The notes below the pieces were generated by a model that was not told the DNA's origin, did no database searches, and saw nothing but the letters and a program-made list of their open reading frames with translations. From Liolophura sinensis (taxonomy: Eukaryota; Mollusca; Polyplacophora; Chitonida; Chitonidae), in assembly GCF_032854445.1 (NCBI RefSeq), contig NC_088302.1, positions 10,971,338-11,035,337 of the forward strand: DNA of 64,000 nucleotides. Direction: 5' to 3'. Both the position numbers and the translations under genes were made by a program. Positions 14,401-29,400 of this stretch are shown piece by piece (position 1 is the first letter of the stretch; every line of letters begins with the position of its first letter).

Positions 14401-17400
14401 TTGCTGTTAATAGTAGTACTGAAGATCTTCATCATTATTGTTTATCAAAGGAGAAGAAAACATAAAACCGATACCAAAATCAGACGAAAGAGCATCAAAA
14501 CCTATTTGCAAATATGGTCTTTAATATATTTTCTGATTTTTTCTCCCAGGAAAAAAGGGAATTTGAAATATTTTGGAATGGTGGGTATTTGGGACCACCT
14601 TTTTGTATTTACCGGCATTACATAATGATGTTCTAAATAAGGATGTGATGCATGTCTAATAGATATTTTTCAATGTAAATTGGTCGTTTATGTCTAAACA
14701 TATCATTTAATTTGAATTATATGAATATCTCAAAAGTATAAATATGATCAAAATCCAGGATGAACACATTTGTTACCTGAAAACAAATTTTATTGCAAAT
14801 ATGTTTATTAAACATGTGTTACATCCTCATTTTTAACATCATTACCCAAAGGCCATCCCCACTTACTTGGTTTGTGCTTTGTAAATGTGTGTAGGGGGTC
14901 ACAGCCAGGCGGGGAGGGGTTGGTCATGGCGTGTACAGATAATCATTCAAATCTTTGAAGGGGATGTAGGGAATCACATGCATGCACACACGGCATGAAG
15001 CCAAGGTCACTGAAAGGCCAGCTGAAGTCAGGGAGGTTCTGCTGCCAGTAAGAAGCCCCATTTAATGGTTGGGAGAAGCATGTGTTAACCATGCTTGCAT
15101 AGTCAATCTGTAGCTCAGGTTCTTATTTAAGTCTCATATTAATAACTAGTGTACAAAGACCAAACTACTAGCTTTTACAGGGCGTACAGTTGCAATGGAC
15201 AGGTTAGAAATGATTAACAGGTTAGGGCAGTGCAAGCCAGGTACACCACAGGTGTTAATTCTAGGTTTCTGCTTTCTAACTCCATATATATGTAGTTATC
15301 ATGTAGTCATGCTTATTGATCCACAGACTCTGATTGGCGGCGCTATGAATCAAACGTCTCCGCATCATCAATCCCTGGCAGTTACAGTTTCCTCTGGCCA
15401 GACCGAGATTGAATCACGAAGACAACAGAACCGCTCAGGTAAGCTATCTCAACTACTTTACACTTCATAAACAGTTTTTTGCTATCAATGCATGCCCACT
15501 TTGCATGAAGCTTTCAAGTCAATGTTCATACAGTACAGGGGCCAATTCAACAAAGCCTATTCTTACTTAAGTCAAAAATTGAAAACCGCTGTATAATGCT
15601 TAGGTTTTGTCACTGAGAGTTGACATTTGGACACATTTGTCTTATGAACAAAATTTTAATTTCTAAAACTCAAAAACAATCTTTGAGATCTTATTTCAAA
15701 TTTTGACTTAAGTCAGAAACGGCTTTGTGGAATCAGCCCCAGGGATACTAACACATCCATGACTGACATAAAACTCACAGGTTGAGATTACAAAAACTAG
15801 CTGCCTTGATGTTATATTTTATTTTACAGTTAACATTTCACTACAGACATTTTCAGCAAAAAATCAATCAGTGCATACCCAATCAAATTTTTGTTATTAT
15901 TTTCGAACAGGTTTAAACAGTGGCTACCTTTCTCTTTAAACACCCAAACAAATATATTCTGAATTAATATACATGTATGGTAGATATTTGTTAGGTATCG
16001 GCTATCTTGTTACCATGGAAACCGCAGAAAAGTTGTCAAATATATATATATATATACACTGAGATTGTATGACCATACACACTAGTATATCTATGTACAT
16101 CTACCAAAAAATAAAACTCTACACTCAAAACAAGTAGAGTTGTAGCCCTCACATATCAAGTCATACATGTGCCTATCTGCATAATGTAGTGGACATACAG
16201 CAAACTACTGGCATTATCTGGCTACTAGTGGACAAATTTCACATTATTGCCTTTGTATCTGTATACCCAACAAAAATGAAAAAAATACATGCAAACAACG
16301 GGAGATATATCCTAGACAGCTTTAGACAGACAGACGGACGGACAACCAGACAAACAGACCGAATCGCAATATCATAATGGTCATACAATAATATGGGCAA
16401 ATAAAAAACTAACCCACAGTCTCTTAGACCTGGGATAATTCTTATATAATGCTTTACCTTATCACACATGTACTGAGAAAATATGTGAAGTTAAAGTTTA
16501 CCACTTTACTTACTTAATAGCTGAAATGTTCATATCTTTTGGTTTACCCTATCAAAGTGACCATAAATTTTGCTCATCACTAACTTGCCCATTTTTCCTG
16601 ATTGTGAGAGTTCTACTGAGGATAGAAAGGTGTTTTGATATTTTCTAGAACATGGGATGATATTTTACTGGAAAATTTAGCACCAAATAAAATGTTCTGT
16701 GACATTTATTTGCAACTAAAAATGCACATTAATGAACAAAATTGATGACCCAAAAATTTCCACGCAGGATAATGATCAAAAACACTGCAAGAGGCCTCCA
16801 CTATATGAAAGGTTCTCTGTTTGAACTTCATCCAGGCCTGCTTTGCTTCCTTCCAAGTATTATATTACAAAGGGTCAAAACTATAAGTGATCCTTCATAT
16901 GTGCATGTAAGAGTCTACTGTTACAGAGGCTTCTGCCAGCATACTTCAATAACATGACTAACATTGGGAAAGCTATTAGTACCAAGAGTATTGTATTTCA
17001 ACACATGAATTAATGTAAAAGAAACCTGGGGTCTCCGTGGCTCAGTTGGTTAGCACGCTAGCGCAGTGTAATTACCCAGAAGCCTCTCACCAATGCGGTT
17101 GCTGTGAGTTCAAGTCAAGTTTACCTGAAGGAAGGAATTTTTAGTAATCTTTTACTCATTGTTAAAAAAAAAAGAGTTATTTTAACATTCAGTGTCGTGA
17201 TTAGAGTTGGAAAAACTTCCTGTGACGTCAGAGTTCATAACTCTGATGGTATGGTCCATAAAGCCCACCTTCGAATTCAAATGTTTGAATGCCTTTAACT
17301 ATCTTCACAACAAGGGTTATGAGAAATCTGATTGCTTGCTGGTAATGGCCTCAGTTCAAATTGCAGCGTAAGTTGACAGGACATTTAAATTCATATTAAG

Positions 17401-20400
17401 CAGGTAGTGTCTTCAAGGTTTAAATGCTCAAGGTTTAATGTCATATACTAACGTTGTGTAAGATAAAACGATGAAGTCAAAAACCTGATAATTTGATGAA
17501 AAACACATATATGACTAATTATTTAAAATTCAGCAAGATGGTGTAAAAACTGTGGCAACAGCTTGCATAAAGTATATACCACCACTGGTGTCCTTGTGAG
17601 GAACTATTTATTTAGCACTTAGCACCAAAATTAGAAAAAAAAAAAAAAAGCAATTAGGCAAAGTAATTCTTGGTGTTGTTGTTGGACTCTCCCAACTGCT
17701 GAACACACTTTACTCAAATGAGTCTCATGGGCCACTTGAAGGTTTGGCTGAGTTTCACCATGACACTTCTTCCCATATTCCAGCGTTTTCGTGTAAAATT
17801 GGCTACCAGAAAGGATCGTAATGCATTCAGGTATGACAAGAAGCATGAGAAATGAGGCATTTCTTTGATTGCACATCAATCAAATTGATCACCACAGAAT
17901 GTACACGTAGATGGAATATCATACAGAGATGTGGCATACTTCTCTATATGTATTTCTGGTATGTTGGATTTATGTATAGCGGCTGAAATGAATTATCAAC
18001 TTAGCAACTCTACTGACATCCAAATACTTGTCAAAAGGAAAATCAACGTACTCAAGCAGATAACCATAAATCAAACATCCATCTATTCCAATTAAATACA
18101 GGATTACAGCCTCAATTAGCTACTTTATTTAATTTTAATTATCATCACCCAGCATCTTGTCCATGCAGTAACATTTCATCTAACTGATTACCCAGTACCT
18201 TCTTATCATATCAGACAAAAATGTTCACTTCATACAGTGAATCGATCAAACCACCTGTTTAAGGTCCATCAGAAACGGGCCAAAAATCATTTAGCGTAAT
18301 TAGTTTCCTCGCTAATTTTGCCATTACTTTGAAGCCTGTAACTGGAATACTCAGGTGCTAACTGCAAAGGTGATTACATGAGATAACTCTGCACACGTGC
18401 ATACTGTAATTTATCAATCTTTTCACGTGTTTGCAAGGTGTTTATTGAACCATATTCTGAAGGCCCTATTCTGTGTAGATTAAGTTATACTTTTGTTAAG
18501 ATTTGAAACTTCCCTTGCCCTTATCAGGTGTACTGGAGGTATACTTGAGGTACATCTCAAGGTATACTTGAGGTGTATGCAAATCAGTTATGCAATTATG
18601 CAAATCAGTATCTCAAGTACACCCATAGTGGAGTGGAGGTGTACCCTATGAATATGAGGTAAAATATATAATGCCTGAGGTGTAGTTGAGGTATATAGCT
18701 GAGGTACAAGCTTTTCACTTTTACTTTGATAGAAAACAACCTCAAAACACTTACACATTGACTGCATAAATTATAGACAAATTTAAGTAAGCTGTAAGTG
18801 CATGCTATTCTTTGTTTACAGTACCCGGTATCTGTACATATAGATCTCTGCTGATTTACAATAACAACAGTGATATACATTTACACGACGCTTCTAACCG
18901 CTTGATCAAAATTTAGTGCTACTCCTTTCCCATGTCCTTTAGAATTGTTCATGTGCCCAAACATGTTACAAATTTTGTCCCAGGAAGCATCAGACCAAGC
19001 AAAATTGGGTTGTCTTCCCACAGTCTGGAATGTATATGCACATTGTTCTGGGCAGCCATCTTGGAATAATCAGGGCCATAAATATCCGTTCTCTGTGATT
19101 GGTCAATATTTGCACACTGAATGGCAAGTCCAAAACTATCAAAGTTTTTAAGGTGTATCTGGGGTAAATCATTTATTTTTTTTTAACTTTCAAAGTTTCA
19201 ACAGTGTACCTGGGGTACATCTTCTAAGTGTTAATTTTTTTTCAAAGCTGCTGAGGTGTATTTTAGGTCATTATCTCACATTCAAAAACTCTCAAAGTTT
19301 CAAAGGTGTACCTGAGGTACATCTTCTAAATGTTGATTTTTTCCAAAGTTCCTGAGGAACATCTGAGGTATAGGCATACGGCTGGGGTGTACTTGAGGTA
19401 CAATACACCTCAGATAATATAAATGGGGTGTCCACCTCATCTATACCACACTATAAGGTGTACATGAGGCATACACTCCTCACACTGAGGTGTACACCTC
19501 ATGTCTGTAAGGGTGACCAATTCAATCAATGTTTTTTGTCTTGAAAGTCAAATTGAAAATGTGTATAAATTGCACTAACTGAAAGTTGCTCTGTCATATG
19601 CGAAAAGGTTGAGGAATTAGGGTACCTGCACAAGTAAAGTGCATCTACACTTAAGCACATGAGGCATCTAAATCATTCAGTTTAACCACATGTTCATACC
19701 AATGTAAAACGCATCACAGGTACTTAAGAAAGGGAGAAGTTCTTGTTTCAGTATGACAACAACCACTGCACAGGTATATGGTGATTTGTAAATTACATCA
19801 CATCATACCAGTTTATTCTGCTGATGGCCAATTCTGTCTGTCTTTACCAATGTAATACACAGCTGTTCATTTATTCAATCAATTGATATGGCTGAAATAT
19901 TGCCGATGTGGCGTTAAGCCATAATCATTCATTCATTCATTCAATCAATTGATAGATTGTTGTTAAATTCCGTACTCAAAATATCAATTTTAAATCAACA
20001 GCATTTGGCAAGTTACTTTCCAACATGTGACATGCAGGTATACACACCATACTTAGGGGGAAGATAATTCCTCTATAATGAAAAACAGATTGCCTAAACT
20101 ACCACAAAAGTGTTATCAACCACTACAATCTAGCATTTAAAACTGTTTTCATATTAGTGTGGAACTATTCAAGAAGTATGGGCAAAGCTCTGCCAGTTCA
20201 ACCAATCAAAGTTAATTCGCTTTTCACTTTTTACTAGGACGATGAAAATTATCAAAGGCCTTTAGCAAGTCTTTAACTCACCAACTTTTTCACGCTATGC
20301 ACATAAATTCAATCATATAACAAGGTCAATATAAAAGCCATATTGGTGGAAGGCAAACAATGGTAGAAGTCTACCATTGAATATGGTAGACTGCTGATTA

Positions 20401-23400
20401 TTGTCACCATGTCCACAAAAAACGGCAGAGGTGGGTGAATATCTATCTAAGCCACAAAAAAGACAGAGGTGGGTGAATATCTCAGGGATTCCATATCAGA
20501 TGATGAGTTCAAATCAATACCTGGTGTGTTTGAGAGATTGAAGGACAAGCATAATAATCACAAGGTCACCAACCTCCATCAGATATCCTGCCTATAGCAA
20601 CATCACTGTATGTTTTCCAGCAGCATTTTCTTTATCATTATATATCACTACATATGAGGAACATAGTGTTTTCTTTTGGGCTCTTCCTGATTTTCTCCAT
20701 TCTTTCCTTTCAAAACATGACAGTTGTCATCGCAGAAAAGCGGATTAGTCTTAACATATAGCATAAAGCGCCAATGACTTACAAAAATAAAAGCAACCAC
20801 TAAACCATGCAGCGCTACTCTGTTTGAAACTCAAGTAATTGACGTCAGATGTAAGAAAAGACAAGATCGATCAACACAGTATAAAAAGGTCTGAGGTCTT
20901 GGGTGGAGCATATGAACTTGAAAGGACATGTAATCAATAAATCAGGCATCAAAGAGATAAATCACACTGGTTTAAACCAGACAAACACTGACTCAATCCA
21001 TCCCATGACGATCAAAAGATCTTTACAAAAGAGTCTCTTATCATGAGAAGTACATAAACGTTTAATAATTTATGGAGTTTGCTGATCTTCTGCTGAATGC
21101 TTATCCAGTTTTATGGGCTATTATTAAACATAATGGGATTGATGATCAGCACTGACACAAAACACGTAAATCTTTCTTTAGCATCAACACTAAAAAAAAC
21201 AAATCATTTCAGGTAAAAAACAAACAATAGCCTTTCTATATATTCATGTTTGGTATATATTCATTGTTAGAATACTTTGACAAATGTTGGACGACTTTGT
21301 TATGGAAAGTCATGGATTTGAATGGAAAGGGCGAGGGGGGGGGGATCAATTAGGCTTTGTGAAAGTCATGGATTGGGTTGGAAAGTGGGGTTAGGGCTGA
21401 ATTAGGTTTTGTGAAAGTCATGGATTTGGTTGGAGAGGGGGTAAGGGCAGAATTAGGCTTTGTGAAAGTCATGCATTGGGTTGGAAAGTGGGGTAAGGGC
21501 AGAATTAGGCTTTGTGAAAGTCATGGATTGGGTTGGAGAGGGGGTAAGGGCAGAATTAGGCTTTGTGAAAGTCATGGATTGGGTTGGAGAGGGGGTAAGG
21601 GCAGAATTAGGCTTTGTGAAAGCCATGGATTGGGTTGGAATGTGGGGTTAGGGCAGAATTAGGCTTTGTGAAAGTCATGGATTGGGTTGGAGAGGGGGTA
21701 AGGGCAGAATTAGGCTTTGTGAAAGTCATGCATTGGGCTGGAAAGTGGGGTAAGGGCAGAATTAGGCTTTGTGAAAGTCATGGATTGGGTTGGAAAGTGG
21801 GGTTAAGGCAGAATTAGGCTTTGTGAAAGTCATGGATTGGGTTGGAAAGTGGGGTTAGGGCAGAATTAGGCTTTGTGAAAGTCATGGATTGGGTTGGAGA
21901 GGGGGTAAGGGCAGAATTAGGCTTTTTGAAAGTCGTGGATAGGGTTGGAAAGTGGGGTTAGGGCAGAATTAGGCTTTGTGAAAGTCATGCATTGGGTTGG
22001 AAAGTGGGGTAAGGGCAGAATTAGGCTTTGTGAAAGTCATGGATGGGGTTGGAGAGGGGGTAAGGGCAGAATTAGGCTTTGTGAAAGTCATGGATTGGGT
22101 TGGAAAGTGGGGTAAGGGCAGAATTAGGCTTTGTGAAAGTCATGGATTGGGTTGGAAAGTGGGGTTAGGGCTGAATTAGGTTTTGTGAAAGTCATGGATT
22201 TGGTTGGAGAGGGGGTAAGGGCAGAATTAGGCTTTGTGAAAGTCATGCATTGGGTTGGAAAGTGGGGTAAGGGCAGAATTAGGCTTTGTGAAAGTCATGG
22301 ATTGGGTTGGAGAGGGGGTAAGGGCAGAATTAGGCTTTGTGAAAGTCATGGATTGGGTTGGAGAGGGGGTAAGGGCAGAATTAGGCTTTGTGAAAGCCAT
22401 GGATTGGGTTGGAATGTGGGGTTAGGGCAGAATTAGGCTTTGTGAAAGTCATGGATTGGGTTGGAGAGGGGGTAAGGGCAGAATTAGGCTTTGTGAAAGT
22501 CATGCATTGGGCTGGAAAGTGGGGTAAGGGCAGAATTAGGCTTTGTGAAAGTCATGGATTGGGTTGGAGAGGGGGTAAGGGCAGAATTAGGCTTTGTGAA
22601 AGTCGTGGATTGGGTTGGAAAGTGGGGTTAAGGCAGAATTAGGCTTTGTGAAAGTCATGGATTGGGTTGGAAAGTGGGGTTAGGGCAGAATTAGGCTTTG
22701 TGAAAGTCATGGATTGGGTTGGAGAGGGGGTAAGGGCAGAATTAGGCTTTTTGAAAGTCGTGGATAGGGTTGGAAAGTGGGGTTAGGGCAGAATTAGGCT
22801 TTGTGAAAGTCATGCATTGGGTTGGAAAGTGGGGTAAGGGCAGAATTAGGCTTTGTGAAAGTCATGGATGGGGTTGGAGAGGGGGTAAGGGCAGAATTAG
22901 GCTTTGTGAAAGTCATGGATTGGGTTGGAAAGTGGGGTAAGGGCAGAATAAGGCTTTGTGAAAGTCATGGATTGGGTTGGAATGTGGGGTTAGGGTAGAA
23001 TTAGGTTTTGTGAAAGTCATGCATTGGGTTGGAGAGGGGGTAAGAGCAGAATTAGACTTTGTGAAAGTCATGGATAGGGTTGGAGAGGGGGTAAGGGCAG
23101 AATTAGGCTTTGTGAAAGTCATGGATTGGGTTGGAAAGTAGGGTTAGGGCAGAATTAGGCTTTGTGAAAGTCATGGATTGGGTAGGAGAGGGGGTAAGGG
23201 CAGAATTAGGCTTTGTGAAAGTCATGGATTGGGTTGGAAAGTGGGGTTAGGGCAGAATTAGGTTTTGTGAAAGTCATGGATTGGGTTGGAGAGGGGGTAA
23301 GGGCAGAATTAGGCTTTGTGAAAGTCATGGATTGGGTTGGAGAGGGGGTAAGAGCAGAATTAGGCTTTGTGAAAGTCATGGATTGGGTTGGAGAGGGGGT

Positions 23401-26400
23401 AAGGGCAGAATTAGGCTTTGTGAAAGTCATGGATTGGGTTGGAATGTGGGGTTAGGGCAGAATTAGGCTTTGTGAAAGTCATGGATTGGGTTGGAGAGGG
23501 GGTAAGGGCAGAATTAGGCTTTGTGAAAGTCATGGATTGGGTTGGAGAGGGGGTAAGGGCAGAATTAGGCTTTGTGAAAGTCGTGGATTGGGTTGGAAAA
23601 AGAGGGGTGGGAGCACCTTGTGAACTGAAATAGTGCCACTAAATTATGTTAGATATGTAACATACGTATATTACTTTCAAGTACATTAGGCATATTACTC
23701 TAAATGACCATAAATTTTGTCCATGACTAACTTTTCCTGATTCTGCAAGATTTATTGATTTCTGAAGGGTGTTTTGAGGTTCGCTTGGAACATGGGATAA
23801 TATTCTACTGGAAAGCTCTAAGTTTCACCACCAAAAATAATATTTTGCAACATTTCTTTGCCTCTAACAATGCACTTTGGTGGACGACATTTATGGCCAT
23901 TAGAGTATACCAATGATCAGAAGCGGCAGTCAAAATGCCTAGCACAGGAAAGCTTATATTTCTAATAGAGTTTTTATTACAACAATTTCTGGCTACTACA
24001 TACAGGTCAGAAATTAAACTTTCATGTGCCCTGTTAAACGGGTTGGGACTGACAAGTCAATCTGTCAACAATACTCCCACATGCTCAACTAAAACCAGAC
24101 AATGACAAAATGGCTGGATCGCTAAGCTAACAGACGACAGCAGAACCATAATTGTGAGAAACCCATTAACTCACAGTTCCTACTGTTTACACATACAGGT
24201 TTTGAAATTGGCTTCTGATGATATTCCAAATCGCAAACAACCATTTACTCTACAAACATGATGTCTATGTACATGTACCTATACTTCTGAAGACGAACAT
24301 CAACACATGCATAACAAAAGCCGGCAAATGCAAGGTTCCATGAACAGCAGCAATGCGGTCTTCTACACTTTGCTCAGTACGCTGAAACCCACAGAATAAC
24401 ATGATTTTCCGCAGAAAACCATGTTTACAAAAAAAAAACAAAAACACATATACTGTGAACTCAAAGGCACCCATCAGTCATAGTTGCACATGGTTTTTCA
24501 TTGCCGCTGCATGGATGCTATTAAAGGTCACTGAGAAAAAATTAAATGTGATTGGTTTTGGTTAGTGTATAATTATGCATTGCATATGTTACATGGTACT
24601 GTGTTCAGGATTGTGGACAATATAAAGGGTATGCAATGAGTGACCCATTATATCAATTTTATTAAACGTGTAATTTTTAATTGTATCAAGCTTTTGTGAG
24701 GAACAATTGAAAATTGCATCCAAAGTTTGATAAATTTGATATAATGGCTTACGAATTGCATATCCTATTTATCCCTTAATTCATTTGACCGGTTTTAGGT
24801 GGTTGATAAAGACAAGGTCTGTTTGTTTTTACAAGTATGTAAATGAAATGTGCACTGATATTGATACATGTGAAATAGTTGGTGCCTAATCATACATATC
24901 AAAAACTCTCAAAGTCTATAAGGTCTTCGTGTCCTTTAACGATGAGATAAATCAGTCTTGATTTATCTTGAACTTTCAAAGTTTCAAAGGTGTACCTGAG
25001 GTACATCTTCTAAGTATTGATTTTTTTTTAAAAGTTCCTGAGGTACATCTGAGATATAGGCATAGGGCTGGGGTGTATTCAATTTACAACACCCCTCAGA
25101 TAATATAAATGGGGTTTACACCTCATCTACACTATAAGGTGTACATGAGGCACCCCATATACACCTCATCTATACCTCACACTGAGGTGTCCACCTCATG
25201 TCTTTAAGGGCCGGGCAAATCATGGGATAAATATTCTTAGATTCTCAGATATTCTTAGATTTATCCAAAGCATTTGACGCCATCAAACATGAAATCCTCT
25301 TTTATAAATTAAAGAACCTGTAATTATTGTTTGGGTGAATAAAAGAAAGAAAGAAAAATGATTCTTTTCATCTTGTTCACAACTTTCTATCTTCTTCATA
25401 GTTCTTTATCTTACACATGATTTTTCATCTTGCTTACAATTCTTTACCTGGCACACAACTTTTCCTCTTGTTCACAATTCCTTAACTCACACAGTGTTTT
25501 TCATCTTGTTCACAATTCTTTAACTGGCACAGGATTTTTCATCTTGCTCAGAATTCTTCAACCTGGGGGTGTATTGACATGTGAAGTAATTTAATTGTTA
25601 AATTTGGTATGAATCTTGAAATGGATATAGTGTTTACAAGTAAATGAAAGGTGGAGAAACAGTACTCAGAGGCCCTATGCTGTAGTGAAGTTGTTCATGT
25701 AATTATAATCAGATTAGTAACAGAATGTCCTGAATCTGGCTTTATAGTGTATATTCCATCACACTACTATGAATGGCTAGAATTTATGATTTAAACCAAG
25801 AAGTTGGGAGACCTATATAAAAGACCTGAGACAAAACAACATTCGAGTTAGTTAGTTCCAGTCCTTATGTATATCTGTTTCTTGTTTTTTGTACTCTCGT
25901 TTTCTTTATTCCAGGTGGTCATACTAATTAAACCAACATCAACACTAATATTATCAAGATTTGTGAAATCCGTTTAATATAAACAACAACAACCAAGGAT
26001 GAACAACAGCAATGAAACAAACACCACTGACAACATTCTACCTCCTGATTCAGAAGAGCTCCTTTACTATGAATACCTGGAGTATAGACTATCTCAAGAT
26101 CTCTACGTTTATGTTCCACCTTTTTTGCTTGCCCTCGGCACTGTCGGGGGTGTAATGATCTTGATAACAATGCGTCGAAAGTCCATCCGCATGACATCTT
26201 CATGCGACTACTTCCGATCCCTGGCCGTGGTTGACATGTTGGTATTGTACATCGGATTGATGCGCTACTGGTTGCGTGCGCTCATAGATGTTGACATTAG
26301 AAAGCTGTCCAACTGGAGCTGTAAGCTGCATTACTTCAGCGTGTATAGCCTTACGCACTACTCCGCTTGGATCCTGGTTGCTGTTTCCATTGAGAGATTT

Positions 26401-29400
26401 ATGTCAGTCTGCTTCCCGATCAAATCCCGCATCATCTGCACCCAGCTAAGTTCGCGCATCACTCTGGCTGTCCTACTCGTGGTCATATTCAGCTTCAACG
26501 CTCATTTCTTCTGGACACGAGGTGAAAGGGTGAAAATATCAGGCAATAAGACCTCCTATTCACCCTGCACGGTAACATCCCCTACTCACTATGACTTCGA
26601 TGACTACATCTGGCCATGGATTGACTTCAGTATGTTGTCCTTTGTTCCTGCTCTAGTCATGATCATCTGTAGTCTCTCTATTGTAGCTAAAATTTATCTA
26701 GCTAACAGAGGCAGAGTGAAGGATTTGCAAAGCGGTGTATCCAACGGGCAAAATTCATCAAAACCTAAAATGACAACAATGACTGCAATGCTGCTTTTGA
26801 CAAACACAGTTTTCTTGCTCTTGACCTCTCCTGTGGTCGTTTTTATCATTCTTGACCGGAAATGGCGTAAAACTGACCACTCTGAGTATACTGAAGCAGT
26901 GTTATACCTTGTTTCATCTTGCGTCATTTTGATAGGTTACTTAAACCATGCTATTAATTTTGTTCTGTACTGTATCTGTGGCCCAAGGTTTCGTAGAGAA
27001 CTCAAGGCTATGTTCTGTAAGGTTAGAATTCACCCACAGAATAATTCCATGACGCTGAATCAGAGTGGTCCTTCTCACCAGAATCACAATTCAACATAAC
27101 CCCTGGTAAGGCACTAAACAGTTCTGAACTGTGCGGTATACAGGCTCAGGTTAAGGTCCAAAAAAAAGGGCAATATAGCGAGTGGCAGTTGCTAATACAT
27201 AAGTATAATGTGAGGCAATTTCATGTCCACATCGTCAATACAGGGGTTTCAAGCTGTGACATGACAGGGGTACAGAATCCTTTCTGATTGGCTGGTGTGA
27301 GAGGTAGGCAAGTCCAGGCTATGTCTTATCAATTCTGATTGGCTGGTGTGAGAGTTAGGCGTGTCCAGGCTATGTCTTGTCAATTCTGATTGGCTGGTGT
27401 GAGAGACAGGCAACTGGATGGTGTGAGAGATAGGCAATTGGCTGGTGTGAGAGATAGGCAAGGCCAGGTTATGCCTTAAACAAGCAAAATTTTATATATG
27501 GCATATTCATTCAAGTGTGACCATGGCTGCTGAGTTTAACCCAGAAAATCCTATCTCAACTGTCAACCAATCAGTGTCCATTCTGTATCTCTTTTGAGAC
27601 ATAGTGGTGACATCCCATCGTGACACAATGAAGTAGCTTTACCGCATTGTAGTGTAAGTTACTAGATTTTATGACAAGTAGGTGAGTGTAACCAATAATG
27701 AAAATTATCCACAAAACATGACCAATTTATTACCTGCCTTAATTACCTTGAAAAAGAATTTTTACTAAAATTTATCACATATATCAGGAAATAAAACTCA
27801 TCGATTTATGGATTTATGTGAAGTCATCCACTTTTCTTCAATAGCTCAAAACAAAAGTGATGCAATCACATTCAGTCTAGGATTGTAGAAAAATGACTTT
27901 GTATCATGCAAAGATTCATAATTTCAGACACATAAATGATTGTTTGTTGCATCATATCCCCTTTCATGTTGGTTAAGAATGATATAAAGGAAATATAATA
28001 CATTTCATCCACATTTATCACCACTTTTTCTCCTTCAAAACCGCAATGTCCGAATCATATCACACGCACCACAACTTACACACAGCACCTCTCTTCAAAC
28101 AGTTAAAAATTCTAACAATCTCCCAAATAAACCAGTACTCACTGCCCTTGTGGGCATACAAGTCTATCCATCAACCATTCCTACTTCCTATTGCTTTCAG
28201 GGCCCACGTCACTTGACTTAGGGATAGACACCAATATCCAACAAGGAATCAATCATTAAACCATCACCAACCCTTTTTTTCGCACAAACTTGTCTAGATA
28301 TACGATTAAATGCACGACCCCTTGAGTGTGGGATGGTCTCCCAAATACATTAAATACGCATCAGTCTATCTCATTGTTTAAGCGCATAGTGAAAGATTAT
28401 CTCTTGGTACCATAGAAGTGAGCAAGTGTGACATATTTTTCATTTTATCCATATAGCATAACTCTTATGTGAACCTAAATATGACCAAACATCAGCTATG
28501 TCCTACTTTCTCTTTTTTAAATATATATATCCCTCCAGGGATAGAACAAGCCTCAAATAGGCTTCATTCCCGCTGTAAATCAAGACTGTGTGTAACCACA
28601 TCCATAATTATTGTTTGGGTGAATAAAAGAAAGAAAGAAAAATGATTCTTTTCATCTTGTTCACAATTTTCCATCTACTTCATAGTTCTTTATCTGACAT
28701 GATTTTTCATCTTGCTTACAATTCTTTACCTGGCACACTACTTTTCCTCTTGTTCACAATTCCTTAACTCACACAGTGTTTTTCATCTTGTTCACAATTC
28801 CTTAATTCACACAGTGTTTTTCATCTTGTTCACAATTCTTTACCTGACACATGATTTTTCATCTTGCTTACAATTCTTTACCTGGCACACAACTTTTCCT
28901 CTTGCTCAGAAATCTTCATCTGGCACACAACTTTTCCTCTTGTTTACAATTGATTGTTTGTTGCATTGCGTCCCCTTTCATGTTGATTAAGAATGATATA
29001 AAGGAAATACAATACATTTGCTCCACACCTTTAAATCATATATCAGTTTTTGTTTAAGTCACCACTTTGAAGACTGAAATATCAAACATTTTGACACTTG
29101 CTTAGACAGGAACCAATGAATGGATGACCAAGGTTTGAATGCTGCATTGGCAGAATCTCGAACATGTCATGGCAAGAACATATTAATATTTTGAGGTACT
29201 TAATTTTCCCATGAAACTAATTTTCCCAGATTTTGCAGTCAATAATTTACGTCGAAATCCAACTGCAGCATTTAAAACTGAATCATACATCACAGGTAGT
29301 AGTATTAATGACGTGAGATCTTCATCGGAAGTTGGAATAAGAAAGCCCGCTTGTCAGGCCAGCTAAATTTTAACAACAGGGAGGAAGACTTAGGCTTTAA

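Noticed and set aside
25928-26203. Minus-strand frame over the GPCR start
   Set aside because: Shadow of the GPCR coding sequence.
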